Positions 1 through 4,940 of a stretch of DNA of 8,745 nt are shown piece after piece; position 1 is the stretch's first letter, and every line of letters begins with the position of its first letter. A model generated the notes under the pieces. The model saw only the letters and a list, made by a program, of their open reading frames with translations. It was not told the DNA's origin and made no database searches. This DNA is from Stomatobaculum sp. (GTDB taxonomy: Bacteria > Bacillota_A > Clostridia > Lachnospirales > Lachnospiraceae). The stretch lies in contig JAFSYO010000138.1 of NCBI GenBank assembly GCA_017449925.1, positions 1-8,745 of the forward strand, in the 5' to 3' direction. Made by a program: the position numbers and the translations under genes.

Positions 1-274
1 CCGGGAATCTTCCGACGAAATACGCGAAGAAGTTGAACAGTTTCTTGGAGATGCCGCCCTCTGCCATGATGACGCCGCCGAGAATGAACAGCGGGACCGC
101 CAGGATCGGGGTGGAGTTCGCGCCGGAGAAGGTGTTGTTCAGCACCTGGACAATGGTGCCGCCCTTACCCAGCAGCATGATCGGAGCAACAGAACCGAGG
201 ACCATGGACACGCCGATCGGGATGGATAAAGCAATGCCGACCAGGAAGACCACAAAAACCATCATCGCAGCCAT
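1..274 (-). CDS. dctM: TRAP transporter large permease subunit, DctM family (N-terminal 91 residues; rest lies left of the window)
   Basis: The visible part is the N-terminus of the large membrane subunit of a tripartite ATP-independent periplasmic (TRAP) transporter, which carries organic acids in the cytoplasmic membrane using an ion gradient. It opens with a hydrophobic helix (about residues 3-33, including VVFLVGIALSIPIGVSMVLG). The second hydrophobic stretch contains ILAVPLFILGGVIMAEGG at about 56-73, followed by SKKLFNF, which matches the family's conserved N-terminal block. The start is fixed by an AGGAGG lying eight bases upstream, inside the dctQ 3' end. The ATG shares one base with the dctQ stop (TAATG), so the two are probably translationally coupled. 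Full-length members have roughly 420-430 residues, so about four fifths is missing here. The substrate cannot be read from this part; no DctP binding protein is in the window. Confidence 0.93.
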   Translation of the reverse strand, partial: MAAMMVFVVFLVGIALSIPIGVSMVLGSVAPIMLLGKGGTIVQVLNNTFSGANSTPILAVPLFILGGVIMAEGGISKKLFNFFAYFVGRFP

Positions 275-831
275 TATGCTTCTCCTCCTTTCGCAGCCTT
301 CGCTTCCTCTTCGGCATCCTTCATGGTCTGCTCGATCGCGGTAAGCTCTTTCTCATTGAAGTGTTTCGCGTGGATAATGATCATCTGGATGCCGCGGAGC
401 GTTCCGAGGCCGAAGCCGATCAGCATGAAGATGTAGACGATCCACATGGGCCATCTCATGGCGGGTGAAAGTTCTCCGGAAGACAGGATGCCCTTCGCTC
501 CGAAGATGACGCCGTAGGAGTGATAGCAAAGCAGCGCCATGGAGAGCATGACGATGACGTCGACGATCAGGCTGATGGTCTTTCTTACATAGTGAGGCAT
601 GAGATCCAGAAGGACGTTCACGCGGAGCATGTTGCCCATCCGGATGGTGTACGGCAGAGAAATGAAAACAGACCAGATCCACATGAAACGGTCAAACTCT
701 TCCGCCCACTGCAGGGAAGACAGGAACGGAACTTTACGGACGATAACCTGGATCATACTGATGCAGGCGATGAGGACCAGACAGATGACCAGAAAGGTCT
801 CTTCAAAATGCTCATCCAGCCACTTGATCAT
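274..831 (-). CDS. dctQ: TRAP transporter small permease subunit, DctQ family
   Basis: A 185-residue, four-helix membrane protein, the usual size for the small TRAP subunit that pairs with DctM and the extracytoplasmic binding protein. Hydrophobic segments lie at about residues 12-32, 48-62, 84-107 and 127-150. Between the first two is the family block WAEEFDRFMWIW, followed by LPYTIRMGNMLRVNVLLDLMP, which corresponds to the conserved 'A.R.G.H..VD.L...LP' region. The C-terminal tail (about 155-185) is charged and rich in Lys, Glu and Ala. A clear TTGAGGAGG ribosome site precedes the ATG by about nine bases. It sits 47 bp after the aroE-like gene and overlaps dctM by one base, so the three genes very probably form one operon. 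The annotation as DctQ is firm; the transported compound (a C4-dicarboxylate, another organic acid, or a shikimate-like acid) is not determined. Confidence 0.93.
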   Translation of the reverse strand: MIKWLDEHFEETFLVICLVLIACISMIQVIVRKVPFLSSLQWAEEFDRFMWIWSVFISLPYTIRMGNMLRVNVLLDLMPHYVRKTISLIVDVIVMLSMALLCYHSYGVIFGAKGILSSGELSPAMRWPMWIVYIFMLIGFGLGTLRGIQMIIIHAKHFNEKELTAIEQTMKDAEEEAKAAKGGEA

Positions 832-878
832 AAAACAACCTCCTCAAGGACAGATCTACGGGTTACAGATACCTGGTA

Positions 879-1736
879 TTACTTGCCGGAAATGATATCC
901 AGGAGCTCCTGACGCATCGCTTCCACCGGAGCAGCTTTGCCGGTCCAGAGCTCGATCTGGGCAGCGCCCTGATACAGGGACATCCCAAGGCCGTTCAGGA
1001 TCTTTGCGCCCTTCTCTTCCGCATCCAGAAGGAACTGGGTCTTTGCGGGGTTGTAGCATGCGTCGAAATACAGCTGGCTGGCCTTCATGCACTCCTTCGG
1101 CATCGGGCTCTCTCCGATATGGGAACCCATGCCGATGCCGCTGGCATTCAGCACCACATCGCAGGCAGCGATCTTGGAAAGATCTCCCTTGTCAACAAAC
1201 TCCGCCACAGGAGCAAAGTTCTTGTTGATGTCATCGACCAGGGACTTTGCAGCCTCCGGGAAATAGTCGGTGATGTAGATCTTCCGGGCGCCGTAATAAG
1301 CAAGAACAGAACACATCGCACGGCCCGCGCCGCCTGCGCCGAAGCAGAAGAACACGCACTGGTCAGCCTTGATGCCGCCCTCTTCCGTGATGGATTTATA
1401 GAAGCCGATACCGTCTGTGTTGTATCCCACAAGTTTGCCCTCGGCGGTCTTCACCACGGTGTTGCTGGAGCCCATCTTCTCGCACAGAGGATCCAGTTCG
1501 TCAAGGTACTCAAGGACCTTGATCTTGTTGGGCTTCGTCACGGCAAATCCGGCAAAATTCATGTAGCGAAGGCCTTTTACGATGTCGCCCAGGTGCTCAT
1601 TGTCTGCTTCCGTATAGAAGTACAGCATGTTGAGCCCGGCTGCCTCGTAACCGGCGTTCTGCATCCTTGCCGCAAAAGACTGGCGAAGCGGATCCCCGAT
1701 CAGGGTGATAAACTTTGTGTCGATGTTGACATTCAT
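879..1736 (-). CDS. Shikimate/quinate dehydrogenase family protein (AroE-like), probably NAD-dependent
   Basis: A 285-residue protein, normal AroE length. Seen in order: GDPLRQSFAA (14-23) at the substrate loop, VTKPNK (66-71) with the catalytic Lys71, SNTVV (91-95), YNTDGIG (105-111) with the catalytic Asp108, the Rossmann loop GAGGAGRA (133-140) and NGLGMSLYQGAAQIELWTG near the C-terminus. These match E. coli AroE Lys65, Asn86 and Asp102. Two pocket positions differ: the second Ser of the usual SxS is Ala22, and the Asn of 'NVTVPHK' is Ala65. After the second Rossmann strand comes ITDYFPE with Asp157 in place of the NADP-type NRT motif, which suggests NAD use and hence catabolism. The gene leads an operon with dctQM and is divergent from an HMG-CoA-lyase-like gene. 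AAGGAGG lies 11 bases before the ATG. Family membership is near certain. A role as the biosynthetic shikimate dehydrogenase is doubtful; quinate, shikimate or a related hydroxy acid are options. Confidence 0.88.
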   Translation of the reverse strand: MNVNIDTKFITLIGDPLRQSFAARMQNAGYEAAGLNMLYFYTEADNEHLGDIVKGLRYMNFAGFAVTKPNKIKVLEYLDELDPLCEKMGSSNTVVKTAEGKLVGYNTDGIGFYKSITEEGGIKADQCVFFCFGAGGAGRAMCSVLAYYGARKIYITDYFPEAAKSLVDDINKNFAPVAEFVDKGDLSKIAACDVVLNASGIGMGSHIGESPMPKECMKASQLYFDACYNPAKTQFLLDAEEKGAKILNGLGMSLYQGAAQIELWTGKAAPVEAMRQELLDIISGK

Positions 1737-1780
1737 AATCGCAGCTTCCTCCTTAATATGTTGTTGAGTTACTATGTGAT

Positions 1781-1812
1781 CAGGAACTACGCAGCAAGTT
1801 TTAAAGTTCCTG
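1781..1812 (-). promoter_or_regulatory. Hairpin in the leader of the aroE-like operon
   Basis: CAGGAACT (1781-1788) and AGTTCCTG (1805-1812) form a perfect 8-bp stem with a 16-nt loop, about 45 nt before the aroE-like start. No U-tract follows on the minus strand, so it is not a simple terminator. A 19-codon reading frame (1787-1846, minus) that begins ATGGCTGGAAG runs into the stem. Its ribosome site is poor, so I do not call it a gene. An mRNA-stability or leader-control role is possible. Confidence 0.3.
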
Positions 1813-1921
1813 TATCCATCGGTTTCATTGATCGTCTTCCAGCCATGCCTACTAAATTATCGTAACATATAAAAAATATACATACAAATAGAAAATTTCT
1901 CTGTTCAAATAGTTCAATCTG

Positions 1922-1939
1922 CGCAATTGATGTATTGCG
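1922..1939. promoter_or_regulatory. Operator-like dyad, site 1 (CGCAAT-N6-ATTGCG)
   Basis: A perfect 6-bp inverted repeat around a 6-bp spacer. It shares its architecture and sequence with the dyad at 1964-1981, and the longer block AATCTGCRCAAT starts at 1916 here and 1958 there. The start-to-start offset is 42 bp, about four helical turns, so a dimeric regulator could bind both on one face. It lies just downstream of the candidate -10 of the aroE-like gene (1947-1952, minus strand). The regulator family is not identified. Confidence 0.5.
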
Positions 1940-1946
1940 TATATTT

Positions 1947-1976
1947 ATCATATAAAAAATCTGCACAATCGTCCAA
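1947..1976 (-). promoter_or_regulatory. Candidate promoter of the aroE-dctQM operon
   Basis: On the minus strand a TATGAT -10 (1947-1952) stands 18 bp from a poor -35, TTGGAC (1971-1976). The -35 falls inside dyad site 2 and the -10 lies between the two dyads, the arrangement expected for a regulated promoter. The transcript would have a leader of about 200 nt before the aroE-like start. The -35 match is weak, so an activator would be needed or the true promoter is elsewhere. Confidence 0.3.
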
Positions 1977-1981
1977 TTGCA
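1964..1981. promoter_or_regulatory. Operator-like dyad, site 2 (CACAAT-N6-ATTGCA)
   Basis: An imperfect inverted repeat with the same 6-6-6 layout as site 1; four of the six arm positions pair, including all of CAAT/ATTG apart from its flanks. Taken together the two sites give a consensus CRCAAT-N6-ATTGCR. It overlaps the candidate -35 of the minus-strand promoter. Confidence 0.45.
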
Positions 1982-2175
1982 CTTATTCATGGAACGATTG
2001 ATAATATTCATGTATAATCAAAATTTTTCATAATTTTAAATATAGTTCTGTTTTGAGTATTCTTTTCGCCAATTCATGAATAATAGTGATAATTTTAATT
2101 AATATTTTCTATTGGATATCATACTGCTCCGGCGGCTATACTTATTGTATCAGAAAAGTATCCATCAAATACATC

Positions 2176-2183
2176 AAGGAGGT
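2176..2183 (+). promoter_or_regulatory. Ribosome binding site fixing the start of the HMGL-like gene
   Basis: AAGGAGGT with seven bases to the ATG at 2191. It decides the start: the open frame extends upstream to 2086, but that stretch is AT-rich intergenic sequence with no ribosome site, and the protein family's conserved block (EVGIRDGLQNE) begins ten residues after the 2191 start. Confidence 0.9.
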
Positions 2184-2190
2184 ATTAAAC

Positions 2191-3117
2191 ATGAATCGTC
2201 CTTCATCTGTCACAATCTGTGAAGTCGGAATCCGCGACGGCCTGCAGAATGAGGCTGCTATACTCACCACCGACCAGAAGGTCAAAATCGTTCGTGATCT
2301 TGTGGACGCCGGATTCAAGGTCATTGAGGTTGGATCCTTCATGCACCCTGTCAAGGTTCCGCAGATGACTAACACGGATGAAGTTTTCAAGGCTATCGGG
2401 GAGATTCCCGGCGTGGAATTCCGCGCCCTGATCCCAAACAAACGCGGCGTGGACAGAGCCGCCGCCTGCGGCTGCAAAAAGGTGAAACTGAATGTCTCCG
2501 CCAGCCGCATGCACAACTTAAAGAATCTGAACCGCACGCCGGAAGAGAGCGTCGCCAGCTTCAAGGAGACCTGTGAAGCAGCTGAGGCTGCCGGCATCGC
2601 TATTTCCGGCTCCATCTCAATGCCTTTTGGCTCCCCCTGGGAGGGCCGCACCCCTGTCTCCGACGTGGACTCCATCATCGAAGCTTATCTGAAGGTGGGC
2701 ATCAGCGAGATCTCCCTCTCCGACACCTCCGGCATGGGCGTTCCCTACCAGGTGAACGAGCTCTGCTCCCATGTGCGTGAGAAATATCCAGAGTGCACCT
2801 GGTGGCTGCATTTCCACAACACCCGCGGCCTCGCCATCGCGAACATCGTCGCTGCGATGGACGCCGGCATGACCCAGTTTGACAGCTCCTTCGGCGGTCT
2901 GGGCGGATGCCCCTTCGTCCCGGACGCAGCAGGCAACATCTCCACGGAAGACGTCCTTCATATGTTAGAGGAAGACGGCATTGAGACCGGCATCGACATC
3001 GTGAAGCTGATGGAGATCTCCGCCACTCTTCCGGCCATGATCGGCCACGGCCTGAGCAGCTATGTCCTCCGCGCCGGCAGAAATAAAGACCTGATCTCCA
3101 AGATGGCCGCAAAGTAA
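2191..3117 (+). CDS. Hydroxymethylglutaryl-CoA lyase family protein (DRE-TIM metallolyase)
   Basis: A 308-residue TIM-barrel protein of the size of bacterial HMG-CoA lyases, which split HMG-CoA into acetyl-CoA and acetoacetate. Visible motifs: EVGIRDGLQNE (11-21) with Arg15 and metal ligand Asp16, VIEVGSF with Glu46, VKVPQM, SDTSGMG (177-183), the metal-binding His pair in HFH (207-209), and the signature loop GGLGGCPFVPDAAGN with catalytic-type Cys240 and Asn249. All known catalytic residues are present. Differences from typical members include FGSPWEG in place of GCPYEG and an N-terminal-half loop MHNLKNLNRTPEES. It faces the aroE-like/TRAP operon across a regulated-looking region rather than lying with leucine-degradation genes (no acyl-CoA dehydrogenase or methylcrotonyl-CoA carboxylase here). 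Lyase chemistry on a carboxylic or CoA substrate is well supported. HMG-CoA as the actual substrate is not, and a related hydroxyacyl substrate is possible. Confidence 0.88.
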   Translation: MNRPSSVTICEVGIRDGLQNEAAILTTDQKVKIVRDLVDAGFKVIEVGSFMHPVKVPQMTNTDEVFKAIGEIPGVEFRALIPNKRGVDRAAACGCKKVKLNVSASRMHNLKNLNRTPEESVASFKETCEAAEAAGIAISGSISMPFGSPWEGRTPVSDVDSIIEAYLKVGISEISLSDTSGMGVPYQVNELCSHVREKYPECTWWLHFHNTRGLAIANIVAAMDAGMTQFDSSFGGLGGCPFVPDAAGNISTEDVLHMLEEDGIETGIDIVKLMEISATLPAMIGHGLSSYVLRAGRNKDLISKMAAK

Positions 3118-3159
3118 GTTTTAAAGCTGTTCACACAATCTCCATGGTTTGTACTTTTC

Positions 3160-3192
3160 TTTTTAACAGACAGGTATTAGAATAGTATACAA
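3160..3192 (+). promoter_or_regulatory. Possible promoter of the Ala/Glu-rich gene
   Basis: The gap between the HMGL-like gene and the next gene holds a TTAACA close to the -35 consensus and a TATACA near 3186-3191, at roughly promoter spacing. No terminator is visible after the HMGL-like gene, so the downstream gene may be read both from this site and by read-through. Confidence 0.3.
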
Positions 3193-3219
3193 ATGAATCA
3201 CTGGAAAGGAGTATTCACC

Positions 3220-3954
3220 ATGGGCACATTAAGCAAGCTTGTCACTCTTATTGCAGTTGCGGGCGGCGCAGCAGCCGCGGCCTCCTACTTCAAGCAGTAC
3301 CAGGAGTTCCACAAGGATCTGGACGAAGAATTCCATGACTTTGAGGATGAGGAAGAAGCCGGAGCTGAGGAACCCGTCGGTGAGGAGGCGGAATCTGTCG
3401 AGGAATCCGCACCGGAACGCAGCTACACCAACCTGAATGCCAAGAAGGAAGAATTCACCGAGGCTGCCAGGGACACTCTGGAAGCAGCCAAGGGCATGGC
3501 GAGCTCCGCGAAGGAAATGCTGAAGGACGTTGGGCAGATTATCGCTGAGAACATGCGTGAAGGCTCCGCCACGGCGGAGGATACCGCTAAGAGCACCGTC
3601 GGCCGTTTCCGCGCGGCAGTTCAGGACGTAACGGAAAAGCTGAAAAAAGCACCCGAAAGTGCGGAAGAAGCAGCGGCTGAGGCTGCCGATAAGGCAGAGG
3701 ATACTGTCGATTCTGCTGCTGACGCGGCATGCGCTGCGGCGGCGGAAGCATTTGAAGAAGCAGAAAAGGCTTCCGAAGCTCTTGAAGAGGCCGAGGAAAA
3801 GCTTGCGGACGCAGTGGAAGAAGCAAAGGAAGCTGTGGAAACAGCCGCAGCTGAGGTACAGGAAGGCGCCGCGGAAAAGGCTGCGGAAGTTTTTGAAGCA
3901 GCGGAAGAAGCTGCAGAAAAGGCAAAAAGCACGATCATCGAGGAAGAAGCCTGA
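3220..3954 (+). CDS. Membrane-anchored, Ala/Glu-rich coiled-coil protein of unknown function (YtxH-like layout)
   Basis: I do not recognise a characterised family. The 244-residue product starts with a short hydrophobic segment (about 5-23, including LVTLIAVAGGAAAAASYF), either a membrane anchor or a signal-anchor. A very acidic linker follows (about 33-66, rich in Glu and Asp). From about 72 to the end it is a long Ala/Glu/Lys helix with hydrophobic residues spaced 7-4-7 (for example ALEEAEEKLADAVEEAKEAV), as in coiled coils and LEA- or apolipoprotein-like amphipathic helices. There is one cysteine in the helix. This resembles YtxH-type stress or envelope proteins in layout only. The start at 3220 is chosen because AAAGGAG (3205-3211) lies eight bases before it; an in-frame ATG at 3193 has no ribosome site. 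It follows the HMGL-like gene by 102 bp and ends at a strong terminator. Confidence 0.8.
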   Translation: MGTLSKLVTLIAVAGGAAAAASYFKQYQEFHKDLDEEFHDFEDEEEAGAEEPVGEEAESVEESAPERSYTNLNAKKEEFTEAARDTLEAAKGMASSAKEMLKDVGQIIAENMREGSATAEDTAKSTVGRFRAAVQDVTEKLKKAPESAEEAAAEAADKAEDTVDSAADAACAAAAEAFEEAEKASEALEEAEEKLADAVEEAKEAVETAAAEVQEGAAEKAAEVFEAAEEAAEKAKSTIIEEEA

Positions 3955-3974
3955 ACCTGTTTAAAAGGATAATT

Positions 3975-4011
3975 AAGGCAGGAGCCGGAAACGGCTCCTG
4001 CCTTTTCTTTT
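3975..4011 (+). terminator. Strong rho-independent terminator after the Ala/Glu-rich gene
   Basis: A perfect 13-bp stem (3975-3987 with 3992-4004) is capped by a GAAA tetraloop and followed by TTCTTTT. It points along the plus strand. The converging pflX-like gene has its TAA at 4010-4012, within the U-tract region, and there is no good T-run on the minus-strand side. Confidence 0.93.
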
Positions 4012-4924
4012 ACTGCATTGAATCACTGACCACCCCGGTCCCGTCAAAGGCCGGGATCATAAGGATCCCGGTACTCTCCGCCTCCTGGAGGTAACCATTC
4101 CGGAAGCCAAGCCCCATGAAGTACTGCTCTGCTCTGTCCCTCTCCCGCTTCGTCAGCGGCCTCGACAGTTCGGGGAAGCTCCGGATATCTCCCATGGGGG
4201 TATATTGAAACAGAAGACTCACCCAGGTATCCGCTCCGAATTCTTCCAGGATCCTGTCCAGAACGCCGAAGGTGTTCTTCAGGTGAAGCGGAAGCACCAG
4301 ATGACGGACCATCACTCCCTTCCGGATCATGCCGTTCCCGTCCAGAGCCGGGCTGCCCGACTGACGGAACATTTCTTTCACCGCCCGAAAAGCGACTTCA
4401 GGATAATCCGGCGCTCCGGAAAGCCTTTCCGCAAGCTGCGGGTCCGAATATTTCAGATCCGGCAGCCAGACATCCACCAGCCCCTCCAGGCTTTTCAACA
4501 TCTCCACGGTTTCATAGCCGCTGCAGTTGAACAGTACCGGGATCTTCGGTCTGTATCGCTCCAGCGCCTGCCGGATCTGCAGGCTCCAGTGGTCCGGGGT
4601 CACCAGATTGATGTTCGCGGCCCCCTGCTCCTCCAGTTCCCGGAAAATGTCTGCAAGTCTCTGTATCGTGATCTCCTCTCCCACGTTCCCCCTGCTGATC
4701 TCCCGATTCTGGCAGAAGACACATCTCAGCGAACATCCGCTGAAAAACACAGTACCGGATCCCGATGTACCGCTGATGCACGGCTCCTCGCCGTAATGGA
4801 GCGCCGCCCTTGCCACGCGAAGAAGGGCGCCGCTTCCGCAGGCGCCCTTCTTCTTTGTTCTGTCAGCGCCGCAGTGTCTGGGACAAAGGACGCAGTGTTT
4901 CATTTCATTTAAAACATCAGTCAT
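4010..4924 (-). CDS. PflX-like radical SAM protein (pyruvate-formate-lyase-activating-enzyme homologue, COG1313 type)
   Basis: A 304-residue radical S-adenosylmethionine protein. The cluster-binding motif is GCSLRCVFCQN, with Cys64, Cys68 and Cys71 (Cx3Cx2C) for a [4Fe-4S] cluster. Before it is an N-terminal Cys group, HCVLCPRHCGADR with Cys11, Cys14 and Cys18 plus Cys29, typical of the PflX/COG1313 group and absent from PflA itself. Further family blocks are NLVTPDHW, PVLFNCSGYE, DVWLPDLKYSD and RHLVLPLH. These proteins are homologous to glycyl-radical activases, but their own target is generally unknown; no glycyl-radical enzyme lies nearby. The start at 4924 has GGAAGG six bases upstream, and a second Met at residue 8 has none. 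It follows glnS by 16 bp and is probably co-transcribed. Family assignment is firm; activity is not. Confidence 0.9.
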   Translation of the reverse strand: MTDVLNEMKHCVLCPRHCGADRTKKKGACGSGALLRVARAALHYGEEPCISGTSGSGTVFFSGCSLRCVFCQNREISRGNVGEEITIQRLADIFRELEEQGAANINLVTPDHWSLQIRQALERYRPKIPVLFNCSGYETVEMLKSLEGLVDVWLPDLKYSDPQLAERLSGAPDYPEVAFRAVKEMFRQSGSPALDGNGMIRKGVMVRHLVLPLHLKNTFGVLDRILEEFGADTWVSLLFQYTPMGDIRSFPELSRPLTKRERDRAEQYFMGLGFRNGYLQEAESTGILMIPAFDGTGVVSDSMQ

Positions 4925-4940
4925 GGAAAACCTTCCGGCC

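Larger units (their letters stand above)
1737..2190. promoter_or_regulatory. Divergent intergenic control region between the aroE-like and HMGL-like genes
   Basis: These 454 bp hold no convincing gene. About 1860-2115 is strongly AT-rich, in contrast to the flanking genes. It contains two related 18-bp dyads (1922-1939 and 1964-1981), three copies of ATTCATG (1985, 2006 and 2072, the last within the palindrome ATTCATGAAT), and a leader hairpin at 1781-1812. Plus-strand promoter candidates are weak. TATAAT at 2013-2018 has only TGGAAC 17 bp upstream. TATACT at 2137-2142 has TTGGAT at 2112-2117 with a long 19-bp spacer, and overlaps a small ATAC-N5-GTAT dyad at 2138-2150. The length and the repeats suggest joint regulation of both divergent units. 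The regulator is not encoded in the window. Confidence 0.7.

Noticed and set aside
1787..2011. 74-codon minus-strand frame in the intergenic region
   Set aside because: Its composition (runs of Ile, Asn, Phe) follows the AT-rich DNA, there is no ribosome site, and it runs through both dyads and the candidate promoter. Its last residues (MDTGTLKLAA) faintly resemble a LysR-type start, but the frame stops there, so this was not pursued.
2086..2190. Upstream extension of the HMGL-like frame by 35 codons
   Set aside because: The stretch is AT-rich intergenic DNA without a ribosome site, while AAGGAGGT lies seven bases before the ATG at 2191 and the family's conserved region starts right after it.
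3621..3938. Long Ala/Ser-rich and Leu/Pro/Arg-rich frames on the minus strand inside the Ala/Glu-rich gene
   Set aside because: These are mirror frames created by the repetitive GCN/GAR codons of the plus-strand gene. They have no ribosome site or start context, and the plus-strand gene has both plus a terminator.
3220..3954. Whether the Ala/Glu repeats are a recent DNA tandem repeat
   Set aside because: Codons vary freely between the repeats and no nucleotide unit recurs exactly, so this is protein-level low complexity rather than a DNA repeat array.
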